Positions 1 through 8,337 of a stretch of DNA of 64,000 nt are shown here, one piece after another. How positions within the stretch are numbered: position 1 is the first letter of the stretch; each line of letters begins with the position of its first letter. This DNA comes from Acidobacteriota bacterium. Its GTDB lineage: Bacteria; Acidobacteriota; Terriglobia; Terriglobales; Acidobacteriaceae. The DNA is taken from contig JAFDVR010000002.1 of assembly GCA_018268855.1 (NCBI GenBank), forward strand, positions 248,001 through 312,000, written 5' to 3'. Position numbers and translations under genes: made by a program. Below the pieces are notes generated by a model, which made no database searches, was not told the DNA's origin, and saw only the letters and a program-made list of their open reading frames with translations.

Positions 1-245
1 GCGAGACGACCTGGTTTGGCTTTGCTCAGGAGATCTTGCGTCTCGCAAAGATAACTGAACCCCAATCGCACTTTGCGACACTGGAGCCGATTCTTACGTC
101 GGAATATCCAACACCAGCCACGCGTCCTGTGAATTCCCGTTTGAATTGCAGCCGATTGTCACACGGACTTGGCTTCACCATGCCGGATTGGAAAGATTCT
201 CTGGCGCAAGTAATGAACGAGGTATTCGAGTCTCATATCCGATAA
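1..245 (+). CDS. rfbD: dTDP-4-dehydrorhamnose reductase, C-terminal part (cut by window edge)
   Basis: An open frame runs in from the left edge (first full codon at base 3) and stops at 245. The roughly 80 visible residues include TTWFGFAQEIL near the edge, then LTSEYPTPATRPVNSRL, then a tail with DWKDSLAQVMNEV. The TRPxNSxL element followed by a D-W-xx-xL helix is typical of the C-terminus of RfbD/RmlD, which reduces dTDP-4-keto-L-rhamnose to dTDP-L-rhamnose with NAD(P)H. The gene converges on rfbC, and the two stop regions overlap by 13 bases. The pairing with rfbC supports the call. The 5' part, including the cofactor site, lies outside the window. Confidence 0.85.
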   Translation, partial: ETTWFGFAQEILRLAKITEPQSHFATLEPILTSEYPTPATRPVNSRLNCSRLSHGLGFTMPDWKDSLAQVMNEVFESHIR

Positions 246-793
246 GGCTCCGGCAGCTCGGCGTCAGCCAGCAGCGGTGCAGCCGCGTCTTTTTCGGAGA
301 CAGACGGTATGGTTATTCCATCCAAAGGCCATTCGATCTCCAATGCAGGATCGTTCCAGCGTATGGACCGCTCGCCTTGAGGAAAGTAAAAGTCGGTCGT
401 TTTATAAAGAACGTTGGCTGTTTCAGAAAGCACGATAAAGCCATGCGCATAGCCCTCCGGAATCCATACGAACTCCAGATCTTCGACTGTCAGATGGAAG
501 CCTGCCCATTTCCCGAACTGTGGCGATCCGGGGCGAATGTCTACGGCTATGTCCCAGATACGGCCAGATAATGCACGAACGAGTTTTCCCTGCGGCTTGC
601 CGAGTTGATAGTGCAAACCGCGTAATACACCTTTGCGCGAAAAGGATTCATTGTCCTGTACGAAACGTTCCGGTAGTCCCGCAGCAGCGTAGTTCTTCGC
701 CTGAAAAACTTCTGCGAACCAGCCGCGTTCGTCCCCATGCTTTTTCGGCCGGACCAGCTTCACATCCGCCAGAGGTGTATCCAGAATCTGCAT
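233..793 (-). CDS. rfbC: dTDP-4-dehydrorhamnose 3,5-epimerase
   Basis: RfbC/RmlC epimerises C3 and C5 of dTDP-4-keto-6-deoxyglucose, the third step of dTDP-L-rhamnose synthesis in the cytoplasm. The 186-residue product has the family's usual length and landmarks: DERGWF (residues 21-26), FVQDNES, the catalytic-histidine segment RGLHYQ (His61), DIRPGSP, and IPEGYAHGF. ATG 793 is chosen because MQILDTPL matches the normal N-terminus; a TTG three codons upstream is also open. It faces rfbD with a 13-base 3' overlap. The sugar probably feeds the exopolysaccharide locus further right. Confidence 0.95.
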   Translation of the reverse strand: MQILDTPLADVKLVRPKKHGDERGWFAEVFQAKNYAAAGLPERFVQDNESFSRKGVLRGLHYQLGKPQGKLVRALSGRIWDIAVDIRPGSPQFGKWAGFHLTVEDLEFVWIPEGYAHGFIVLSETANVLYKTTDFYFPQGERSIRWNDPALEIEWPLDGITIPSVSEKDAAAPLLADAELPEPYRI

Positions 794-906
794 CTTGATC
801 AAGGTTTCATACGATCATCCGCCGAAACGGGATCGCGTTCGTTCAAAGTGACTAAACAACAGATGGATCGCGGTAGTCACGATCCACATGCCAGCAGACA
901 AGTGAG

Positions 907-1020
907 TTATACCTTGGGATTGAAATTTCCAAGCAAGATAACAAAGGCAACTGCGAATGCAATCACCAGTGGTATCCACCAGCGGTCAAACCATGTCGTC
1001 TGCGAACCGTGAGCACTCAT
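907..1020 (-). CDS. 37-residue single-pass membrane protein
   Basis: This small gene fills most of an otherwise empty stretch between rfbC and the YncE-like gene. Its ATG follows a strong ribosome binding site (AAGGAGGG, 8 bases upstream on the minus strand). The peptide has a polar start (MSAHGSQTT), an aromatic Trp-Phe-Asp-Arg-Trp-Trp patch, a hydrophobic helix of about 16 residues (IPLVIAFAVAFVILLG) and a short polar tail. That pattern fits a small inner-membrane protein. I do not recognise a family and no function is proposed. Confidence rests on the ribosome binding site and the clean membrane-segment design. Confidence 0.6.
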   Translation of the reverse strand: MSAHGSQTTWFDRWWIPLVIAFAVAFVILLGNFNPKV

Positions 1021-1168
1021 CTCCATATCCCTCCTTCATTAGGATAACCGACGCGCCGGAAGGCATCCATTCCATATCCGGACGGATGTTTACCCTCACC
1101 TTTTCTCAGGTTTGCTCTACACTTACGTTCACTTCCGAACACTAAATGTCTCGTGCCTGGAGCACCGT

Positions 1169-2188
1169 ATGCTGAGATCGTTGCCACTATTGTCCGCTGT
1201 GATTCTCGCTTCCGCTGGTCTGTGCGGTGCGCAGACGTACGCAATTACACAACATTGGAAGATCGGCGGCACGGGTGGATGGGATTATCTGGCGGTCGAT
1301 CCGTCGGCACATCGGCTCTACGTCACACACAATATGAGGGTGGAGGTGTTGGACACTGTTACCGGTAAGGTAGTGGGAGCAATTGCAGGTTTGACCGGTA
1401 CACACGGCGTTGCTTTTGATAGCGACGGTAAGACAGGGTACATCAGCGATGGTGGCGCAAATTCGGTGGTGGTCTTTGATCGCGCCAATCTCTCCATCAA
1501 GGCGCACATCCCCGCAGGGACAAACCCAGACAGTATTGCATTTGATCCGGCAAGTAAAACGGTTTGGGCCTTTAATGGTCACAGCAAAGATGCGACCGTA
1601 ATCGATGCGCGCAGCCTTACAGTGCTTGCAACCGTGAAACTGCCGGGCAGACCAGAGTTCGCCCAGGTAGACGAACGCGGAGCGCTCTTCGTCAATCTTG
1701 AAGATAAGAATGAGATCGCTAAATTGGACACAGCATCTCGATCTATTGTGGCCGTATGGTCTCTTGCAGGGTGCGAGTCACCTTCCGGCATGGCGATGGA
1801 TCGCACGTTGCACCGGCTCTTTTCCGTGTGTGACGGAGACAAGATGGCAGTAACCGACTACACCACAGGGAAGGTGATTGCGCTTGCGGCAATTGGCGGT
1901 TCACCCGATGCGGCAGGCTTCGACCAGAATCGAAAGCTTGCGTTCTCCTCTAACGGAGAAGGAACGCTTACTGTCATTGATACAAGACAGCCAGGCTATC
2001 CTGCCATGCAGACGCTCAAAACGGCAAAAGGCGCACGGACAATGGCGTTCGATGAAGCTACGGGTGCGATCTATCTTTCTGCTGCCCAGTACGGTCCAGC
2101 ACCGGCTCCCACAGCCGAACACCCACATCCGCGTCCCAGCGTATTGCCGGGTAGCTTTGAAGTGATTGTCGTTCGTCCTGTGAAGTAA
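1169..2188 (+). CDS. Secreted YncE-like beta-propeller protein
   Basis: The 339-residue product begins with a signal peptide (MLRSLPLLSAVILASAGLCGAQ). It continues as repeated blades of the form 'value-of-variable, VIDxxxxxVxxxI', including LAVDPSAHRLYVTH, VAFDSDGKTGYISD, IAFDPASKTVWAFN and GTLTVID. This is the YncE/NHL-like seven-bladed propeller pattern of periplasmic proteins. ATG 1169 is chosen over an upstream in-frame ATG because it starts the signal peptide and has GGAG six bases upstream. The ligand is unknown. It is separated from the downstream cassette by about 95 bases that lack a clear terminator. Confidence 0.8.
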   Translation: MLRSLPLLSAVILASAGLCGAQTYAITQHWKIGGTGGWDYLAVDPSAHRLYVTHNMRVEVLDTVTGKVVGAIAGLTGTHGVAFDSDGKTGYISDGGANSVVVFDRANLSIKAHIPAGTNPDSIAFDPASKTVWAFNGHSKDATVIDARSLTVLATVKLPGRPEFAQVDERGALFVNLEDKNEIAKLDTASRSIVAVWSLAGCESPSGMAMDRTLHRLFSVCDGDKMAVTDYTTGKVIALAAIGGSPDAAGFDQNRKLAFSSNGEGTLTVIDTRQPGYPAMQTLKTAKGARTMAFDEATGAIYLSAAQYGPAPAPTAEHPHPRPSVLPGSFEVIVVRPVK

Positions 2189-2284
2189 TGGTGACGATCT
2201 TTTCCTCACATTCAGAAAAGAAAGGGCAATATGAGTATCGTCTCCGCCTCAGCTTTGTACGTCTAACTTGTCCTGGGGGATAGT

Positions 2285-3346
2285 TTGACTCAGGCCTTTA
2301 TCAATCGCATCGCCACAGCCGTTCCTGACCATGAAGTTCATTTCGCGTTCGTGGAATTTGCCAGCATGATGCTGAAAGAAGAGCGATCCAGAACGCTCTT
2401 TCTACGCATGGCAGCTAAATCGGGGATTAATCGCCGCTTCTCGGTGTTACGGGCAAAAGGCTCGCTCAGGCCTGGTGATGTCGATGCGCATGCGTTTTAT
2501 CGTCCCGGACAATTTCCATGCACAGCGGAGAGGATGCGTGTATTTGAAGAGAACGCCCCTAGGTTAGTTCAAGGCGCATTGGATCGACTTGCACTTACTG
2601 ATGAAGAGCGCCAGTGTATCCGCCATGTGATAGTGACCTGCTGCACCGGTCACTATGCTCCTGGATTGGACTTTGCAATCATCGATCACCTGGGGCTCTC
2701 GTCGGAAGTGGAACGCACCATGATCGGATTTATGGGCTGTTATGCCGCCATCAATGGGCTGAAACAGGCGCGCCACATTGTTCGATCTGAGCGGAAAGCT
2801 AATGTGCTGCTGGTAAATCTTGAATTATGTACGCTTCATCTGCAGGAGTCGCAGGATTTAGCTGAAGTGCTATCCTTTCTGGTCTTCGGCGACGGATGTT
2901 CGGCAAGCCTGATCAGTGCAAAAAAAACGGGCTTAGCAATGGATGGATTTCGCGCCGTGCTGCTGCCTGAGACGCGGGACCTCATTACATGGCGTATTGG
3001 CGATGGCGGATTCCTGATGCATCTTTCCGGCCAGGTGCCGACGGAGATTGAGAAAGCACTCCGCTCGGAATCGCACGCGTTCGCTGTGACTCCTCAAATT
3101 GATTTGTGGGCGATTCATCCTGGTGGCCGCACCGTGTTGGATGCAGTTGAGAGTGGCCTATTGCTCCCGCCGTATGCTTTGGCAGCGTCGCGTAAGGTGC
3201 TGCTGGAGAATGGCAACATGTCTTCAGCTACTGTAATGTTTGTGCTGGCGGAGTTGATGAAGACGGCACGGGACGGACAGCGCGGAATAGCAATGTCTTT
3301 CGGGCCCGGTCTAACTGCAGAAACAATGGCCTTTCATGCGGTGTGA
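2285..3346 (+). CDS. Type III polyketide synthase
   Basis: Chalcone-synthase-like enzymes extend an acyl starter with malonyl-CoA and cyclise it to a resorcinol or pyrone. The 353-residue product shows the complete triad: Cys152 in GFMGCYAA, His278 in AIHPGGRTV and Asn311 in ENGNMSSAT, with the closing GPGLTAE loop near the C-terminus. The start is TTG at 2285, four bases after a GGGGGA ribosome binding site. It heads a five-gene run. The following methyltransferase, flavoprotein, ACP and KAS suggest an ACP-bound fatty acyl starter and later O- or C-methylation and oxidation. The starter length and product cannot be read from sequence. Confidence 0.9.
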   Translation: MTQAFINRIATAVPDHEVHFAFVEFASMMLKEERSRTLFLRMAAKSGINRRFSVLRAKGSLRPGDVDAHAFYRPGQFPCTAERMRVFEENAPRLVQGALDRLALTDEERQCIRHVIVTCCTGHYAPGLDFAIIDHLGLSSEVERTMIGFMGCYAAINGLKQARHIVRSERKANVLLVNLELCTLHLQESQDLAEVLSFLVFGDGCSASLISAKKTGLAMDGFRAVLLPETRDLITWRIGDGGFLMHLSGQVPTEIEKALRSESHAFAVTPQIDLWAIHPGGRTVLDAVESGLLLPPYALAASRKVLLENGNMSSATVMFVLAELMKTARDGQRGIAMSFGPGLTAETMAFHAV

Positions 3347-3350
3347 ACCC

Positions 3351-4052
3351 ATGGATTTCTCGCGACGTGCGCATCTGCGTGAGCGGATGGATGAGCCGTG
3401 TACGTATAAAGAGTTTCGCGCGTGTCTCCATGATCTGGAAAAGGTAAACACGATGCTGCGTGGATATAAGCCTTCGCTCGATTGGGTGTCTCGCCTTTTG
3501 CGCGAATATCCTGATCCGGTGCACATTGTGGATGTCGGCTGTGGGGGCGGAGGTATGTTGCGTGCAATTCAGGCTTGGGCGCACATGCACCATCGGACGT
3601 TACGGCTTACCGGCATTGATCTGAATCCCCACGCTGCACGCGCATGTCAGGAGTTTAGTGCAAATTGCTCGGAGATCGAGTGGATCACAGGCAATGCGTT
3701 CTCCTATGACGATGCGCGAAGCGCAGACATCATTATGAGTTCGCTGTTGACACATCATTTGGCTGAGCACGAGATCGTTCGTTTCCTGGCATGGATGGAA
3801 GAAAACACTATCGTCGGATGGTTTGTGAATGATCTTCGCCGAAGCCCCATATCGTATTACAGTTTTAAATCTCTTGCCTGGGTGATGCGTTGGCATCCTT
3901 TTGTGCGACATGACGGTCCTGTGTCGATACGCCGGAGTTTTCTGCCTGAAGATTGGGTACGTATGTGTACGGCAGCGGGCCTACGAATGAGTGAAGTTGA
4001 GATTCTTGAGATGCCATTCGGACGACTGTGTATTTCAAGACGGAAGCAATGA
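3351..4052 (+). CDS. Class I SAM-dependent methyltransferase
   Basis: The product of about 233 residues carries a Rossmann methyltransferase fold. Motif I is HIVDVGCGGGGMLRAIQ, followed by the acidic strand end LTGIDLNPHAARA and a motif II-like segment ADIIMSSLLTHHL. A C-terminal region has WFVNDLRRS and VRRSF-like elements seen in the UbiE/menaquinone-type group. ATG 3351 is used; an upstream ATG at 3336 would overlap the PKS gene by 11 bases and neither has a strong ribosome binding site. Its place directly after the type III PKS suggests it methylates the polyketide product. The acceptor atom is unknown. Confidence 0.85.
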   Translation: MDFSRRAHLRERMDEPCTYKEFRACLHDLEKVNTMLRGYKPSLDWVSRLLREYPDPVHIVDVGCGGGGMLRAIQAWAHMHHRTLRLTGIDLNPHAARACQEFSANCSEIEWITGNAFSYDDARSADIIMSSLLTHHLAEHEIVRFLAWMEENTIVGWFVNDLRRSPISYYSFKSLAWVMRWHPFVRHDGPVSIRRSFLPEDWVRMCTAAGLRMSEVEILEMPFGRLCISRRKQ

Positions 4053-5167
4053 GCACAAAGCTGGATGCCGTAATCGCGGGTGGTGGACCTGCGGGGTGCG
4101 CTCTGGCAATTCTGCTTGCCCAGCAAGGGCGCACAGTGGAACTGATCGAAAAATCGACACATGCGGACAACAAAGTATGTGGTGAGTTCTATAGCAACGA
4201 GACTGTGCAGTATCTGAAATTCCTTGGAATAGATCTTCACTCTATGGGTGCGCTGCCCATAGCTTCCGTGCGTCTTGCGCGCAAACGTGTAATCGCCGAG
4301 TGCGAATTGCCATTTCTAGGTTTGTCGCTTCCCCGGCGCATAGTCGACGAAGCTCTACTGGAAAGAGCATATGCAGTTGAAGCTCGTTTAATACGCGGAA
4401 AGAATGTCGAAGCTCTCCAGCATCGAGAGGATGCATGGGTCTTTCGTTGTTCAGATGGAAGCGAACACACGGCGACCGAGGCTTTTATCGCCACTGGCAA
4501 ACATGATTTGCGCGGATGGAAGCGTGATAGTGGTAAACAGAATGATCTAGTGGCATTCAAGATGTATTTTGCGCTCTCGTCTACGCAGGGAGATGCACTC
4601 AAGCACTGTGTGGAGTTGATTCTTTTCCCTGGGGGATATGCTGGTCTGCAACTAGTTGAGCCAGGAGTTGCTAATCTGAGCCTATTGATTCGGCGAACTA
4701 TATTTCATAAGTGCGGTGCAGGATGGCCTGCTGTTCTGGCGCATGTTAAAACGCATTCGCCACATCTTTGTGATCGTTTAACAGGAGCTATGGCTTTGCT
4801 TGAGAAGCCATTGGCGCTCTCATCCATTCCTTATGGGTATCATCGATCAACAAAGGGTATTGCCCCGTGGTGTTTGGGCGATCAGTGTGCGGTAGTTCCA
4901 TCGTTTACTGGTGATGGTATGGCAATCGCACTGCATAGTGCTCACGTGGCTGCAGGCTATTTTCTTAGCGGACATACTTCGTCTGATTTCCATGCGGAAT
5001 TTAGACGGCAGATGCGCGCTCCTATCCAAACCGCCGACTTTTTTTCGCGTCTGATGATGGAGGTACCGATGCTGACTTATGGCTTGCGGATCTATCCGGA
5101 AACCATGGCTTGGATCACGCGACGTACGCGCATTCCCGAACAATTCTGTACGGCTTCATGGATGTAA
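4049..5167 (+). CDS. FAD-dependent oxidoreductase (geranylgeranyl reductase / flavoprotein monooxygenase type)
   Basis: The 372-residue protein opens with the dinucleotide-binding motif AVIAGGGPAGCALAILLA and its acidic strand end VELIEK. It has a C-terminal FAD motif around SFTGDGMAIALHSAHVAAGY, matching the GDAA-like segment of PHBH-fold enzymes. VCGEFYS near residue 45 resembles the geranylgeranyl reductase-like branch. Its ATG overlaps the methyltransferase stop (ATGA), indicating translational coupling. In Streptomyces griseus the srsABC set pairs a type III PKS with a methyltransferase and a flavin hydroxylase. By analogy this enzyme may hydroxylate or oxidise the phenolic product, but reduction is equally possible from sequence. 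Confidence 0.8.
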   Translation: MSTKLDAVIAGGGPAGCALAILLAQQGRTVELIEKSTHADNKVCGEFYSNETVQYLKFLGIDLHSMGALPIASVRLARKRVIAECELPFLGLSLPRRIVDEALLERAYAVEARLIRGKNVEALQHREDAWVFRCSDGSEHTATEAFIATGKHDLRGWKRDSGKQNDLVAFKMYFALSSTQGDALKHCVELILFPGGYAGLQLVEPGVANLSLLIRRTIFHKCGAGWPAVLAHVKTHSPHLCDRLTGAMALLEKPLALSSIPYGYHRSTKGIAPWCLGDQCAVVPSFTGDGMAIALHSAHVAAGYFLSGHTSSDFHAEFRRQMRAPIQTADFFSRLMMEVPMLTYGLRIYPETMAWITRRTRIPEQFCTASWM

Positions 5168-5195
5168 CCGCCACATGCTTTTTAGGAGATATTCT

Positions 5196-5474
5196 GTGAG
5201 CACCGAAGAGATTCAACAACGATGCATCCAGCTTATTGCCGAACAGAAACAAATTTTGCCAGAGGCGATTACACCTGCCACTACCTTTAATGAACTCAAT
5301 GTGGATTCGCTTGATCGAGTAACATTAGCGTTCGACGTGGAAGAGATCTACGGCATTGCGATTCCGGAGAGCAGCCTGGCTACGATCCATAGTGTCGGTG
5401 ATATGGCAGAAGGAATTGAAAAAGCTATTGCCATGAAGCAGGCAGACGCAACGCACACGGCCGGTGAGGCTTGA
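5196..5474 (+). CDS. Acyl carrier protein of the PKS cassette
   Basis: This 92-residue ACP carries the phosphopantetheine attachment motif NVDSLDRV with the modified serine at residue 38, followed by the usual acidic helix (DVEEIYGIAIPE). The start is GTG 5196, placed by AGGAG at 5184-5188. Translation ends inside the next start (TTGA overlap), so ACP and KAS are probably made in equal amounts. A separate ACP inside the type III PKS cassette suggests a dedicated acyl supply line rather than use of the primary fatty acid ACP. Confidence 0.92.
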   Translation: MSTEEIQQRCIQLIAEQKQILPEAITPATTFNELNVDSLDRVTLAFDVEEIYGIAIPESSLATIHSVGDMAEGIEKAIAMKQADATHTAGEA

Positions 5475-6679
5475 GGCGTGTAGTCATCACGGGCATGGGT
5501 TGCGTCACACCCATTGGTATTGGAATAAATGTGTTTACCCGTTCTCTCTTCGAAGGAAAGCAGGATTTTTTGCCTGTAGAAGGACGCGCGCATGGCGAGA
5601 TCAGCTTCCATTACATCGCGCAGGTGAAGGACTTTGATGCTCGCTCTCTTCTTTCTGCGGAACAGATACTGCTTTCGGAACGTTCGTCGCAATTCGTTCT
5701 TGTGGCCGCGCGGGAAGCGATTGCTCAGTCCGGCCTACTGGAATCAATAGACCGCAATAAAATGGCCGTTGTCTTCGGCTGTTCTGCCGGTGGACGAACC
5801 GCCGAAGAGCCTGCGCTTGAAAAGCTATACGTCGAAAAAAAACGTGTCCATCCGCTCATTGTGCCGCGCTCAATGGCAAGTTTAGGCACTAGCCTTGTGT
5901 CCATCGAATATGGCATTACTGGGCCGTGCTACACCGTATCTACAGCGTGCGCTTCGTCTACGCATGCCATCGGACAAGCATTCCATATGGTGCGTTCAGG
6001 CATGGTAGATGGTGCGATCACAGGAGGTCATGAAGCCCCACTAACATATGGATTCCTGAAGGCATGGGACAGCCTTCGTGTCGTTTCTCCCACAGTGTGT
6101 CGGCCGTTTTCCATCGATCGCGACGGCATTACGCTTGGTGAGGGGGCGGGGGTACTGATACTGGAAAATCTCGAACACGCACAGGCCCGCGGCGCGATCA
6201 TTCTGGGGGAAATTGTTGGCTTCGGTATGTCTTCGGACGCGCAGCATATGACGCAACCAAAGTCGGAAGGTGCCGCAGGTGCGATGCGCCTTGCTTTATA
6301 TGACAGCGGGAGCACGGAGAAAGACGTTTGCTACATCAACGCACATGGAACCGGAACATTGCTAAACGATGCCATGGAAGCGGAGGCCATTCGCATGATC
6401 TTTGGTAATGCCACCATGCAGGTTCCCGTGAGTTCAACAAAATCCATGCATGGCCACGCGATGGGAGCATCTGGGGCCATGGAAGCCATCGCCACCGTGC
6501 TTGCCTTACGGCAAGGTCATCTCCCTGCTACCGCTGGAAATATCCATGTTCAAGAGAATTTGGCCATTGACGTTATTACTCGCGAATCCCGAACCTGTTG
6601 GCCAGGTATAGCATTATCCAATTCATTTGCCTTCGGCGGATTAAATGCGGTGGTTGCATTCCGCACCTTTCAGGTGTAA
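5471..6679 (+). CDS. Beta-ketoacyl-ACP synthase (FabF/KAS II type)
   Basis: The 402-residue product is a full thiolase-fold condensing enzyme that elongates acyl-ACP with malonyl-ACP. The active-site residues are Cys160 in VSTACASSTHA, His292 in NAHGTGT and His329 in SSTKSMHGHAMGASG; the Lys is also present. It is therefore an active KAS and not a chain-length factor, which would lack the Cys. The TTG start overlaps the ACP stop (TTGA). As the last gene of the PKS cassette it likely builds or extends the fatty acyl starter on the preceding ACP. Confidence 0.93.
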   Translation: MRRVVITGMGCVTPIGIGINVFTRSLFEGKQDFLPVEGRAHGEISFHYIAQVKDFDARSLLSAEQILLSERSSQFVLVAAREAIAQSGLLESIDRNKMAVVFGCSAGGRTAEEPALEKLYVEKKRVHPLIVPRSMASLGTSLVSIEYGITGPCYTVSTACASSTHAIGQAFHMVRSGMVDGAITGGHEAPLTYGFLKAWDSLRVVSPTVCRPFSIDRDGITLGEGAGVLILENLEHAQARGAIILGEIVGFGMSSDAQHMTQPKSEGAAGAMRLALYDSGSTEKDVCYINAHGTGTLLNDAMEAEAIRMIFGNATMQVPVSSTKSMHGHAMGASGAMEAIATVLALRQGHLPATAGNIHVQENLAIDVITRESRTCWPGIALSNSFAFGGLNAVVAFRTFQV

Positions 6680-6755
6680 CAAACGAATTCTCATTTAGAC
6701 TGCTGCCGACATATGGAAATTTTCCTCGTGAGCCCAGCGTACGAGATTTTCCCGC

Positions 6756-6781
6756 ACTTCATGGCAACGTTGCCATGAAGT
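6756..6781. promoter_or_regulatory. 26-bp perfect palindrome, operator-like
   Basis: The halves ACTTCATGGCAAC and GTTGCCATGAAGT are exact reverse complements with no spacer and a central CG. This form, around GGCAACGTTGCC, resembles LacI/GalR-family operators. It lies 77 bases after the KAS gene and about 150 bases before the sulfatase start. A second hairpin (8-bp stem, 6810-6830) sits just downstream without a T-run, so it is not a clear terminator. The regulator is not in the window. Confidence 0.55.
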
Positions 6782-6928
6782 TGAAGATTTGGCATTATGA
6801 ATGCATTCGTGTGGGCTATGCCAGCCCACAGTCAAGCCACTCTTCGAATCCATAACTATCCGAGCCACTCTCTCCGAGTCATAACTAGTTCGACTGGATA
6901 TAGGAATTCGCCGAAGGAAGGGAACAAC

Positions 6929-8317
6929 GTGGTAAAGCTTGATCGTCGTACTTTCCTACAGGGCGCAGCCAGCATGGCGGCATTTGCGAAGTTGCCTTCC
7001 AAGCAGCGCAAGCGTCCTAATTTTCTCATTCTCTATCCGGATCAATGGAGATATGACTGGATGGAAGGCACCGTCGGCCTTCCCATTCAACTGCCAAATA
7101 TCGCGCGCATTGCAAAAAAGGGCATGAATCTCGCCACAACTATCGTGGCAAGCCCCCTGTGCGCGCCTTCGCGCGCGTGTCTCGCCTCCGGCAAGGAGTA
7201 CGACGACTGCCGCACGCCGGGCACCCCATACGACTATCCGCTCGATCAGGTGACCTATTACAAACTCCTGCGCGACTCCGGCTATCACGTGCTTGGCTGC
7301 GGAAAGATCGATCTGCACAAAGGCACGCTCGACTGGGGTCCCGATGGCAAGCGCTGCCTGCCCGAGTGGGGATTCTCCGACGGCATCGACAACGAAGGAA
7401 AGATGGACGCGGTATGGAGTAGCCACGACCATAATATCTTCGGTCCTTACATGACATTTCTAAAGAAACAGGGTCTTGCGAAAACCCATGTGGATGACCT
7501 GGTCAAACGCTATAAACAGGGTTATGCGGCAACATATCCCACCCCCCTGCCGGACCCCGCTTACTGCGACAACTGGATAACCGGCAATGCGCTGGGCCTG
7601 CTCGGCTCTGCTCCTTCGGACAAGCCCTGGCACCTCGTGGTGAACTTCACTGGTCCGCACAATCCGGAAGACATCACTGAGCGCATGGAGAAGACATGCC
7701 GTTCCAGGCAGATGCCGCATCCGAATGGTTCCACACAGTACGACGCTGCCACCCATACGCTCATTCGGCAGAACTACACCGCCATGTGTGAAAACATCGA
7801 CGCGCAGATCGGCTTTCTGCTGGCGGAGGTGGAGAAGCGCGGCGATCTGGACAATACCGTGATTATCTTCTCCTCCGATCATGGCGAAATGCTCGGCGAT
7901 CATGATCGCTGGGCTAAGTCAGTGCCGTATGAAGCGTCTGTACACGTCCCTCTTATCGTTGCCGGACCGGGTGTGCATCCCGGCAGAGTTTCGCACGCAC
8001 TCATCAACCACATCGATATCGGCGCAACCATCCTCGACTTTGCAGGCGTAAAAGATACGCTATCTCTGCCACGGAAATCATTCCGCAATGTGTTGGAAGG
8101 GAAGACAGAAAAGCATCGCGATGTAGTGCGCTCCGGCCTGGGCTCATGGCGCATAGTGCGCGATGAACGTTACAAGCTGATAGTGGGATTCGATCCGAAG
8201 ATTGGCATTCACACGCAGGGCGGGCACGATGCCAACTCGAATCCAACGGATGCACAGGGCCTGCACGAGGCGAGGAAGCGTCCGGATCGTGTCAGTACAT
8301 TTGATCAGTATTTCTGA
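6929..8317 (+). CDS. Tat-exported type I sulfatase
   Basis: The 462-residue protein hydrolyses sulfate esters using a formylglycine made from Cys78 in the motif CAPSRACLASGK. The N-terminus has a twin-arginine signal (DRRTFLQGAASMAAFA). Metal-site elements are present: LILYPDQWRYD early, and SSDHGEMLGDHDRWAK in the C-terminal half. The GTG start at 6929 is chosen because it follows AAGGAAGGGAA and directly begins the Tat signal; an open frame extends further upstream without one. It stands alone behind the palindrome at 6756. The substrate could be a sulfated glycan or choline-like ester; the sequence does not decide. Confidence 0.88.
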   Translation: MVKLDRRTFLQGAASMAAFAKLPSKQRKRPNFLILYPDQWRYDWMEGTVGLPIQLPNIARIAKKGMNLATTIVASPLCAPSRACLASGKEYDDCRTPGTPYDYPLDQVTYYKLLRDSGYHVLGCGKIDLHKGTLDWGPDGKRCLPEWGFSDGIDNEGKMDAVWSSHDHNIFGPYMTFLKKQGLAKTHVDDLVKRYKQGYAATYPTPLPDPAYCDNWITGNALGLLGSAPSDKPWHLVVNFTGPHNPEDITERMEKTCRSRQMPHPNGSTQYDAATHTLIRQNYTAMCENIDAQIGFLLAEVEKRGDLDNTVIIFSSDHGEMLGDHDRWAKSVPYEASVHVPLIVAGPGVHPGRVSHALINHIDIGATILDFAGVKDTLSLPRKSFRNVLEGKTEKHRDVVRSGLGSWRIVRDERYKLIVGFDPKIGIHTQGGHDANSNPTDAQGLHEARKRPDRVSTFDQYF

Positions 8318-8337
8318 CGAGGGAGATCTGAAGCGCG

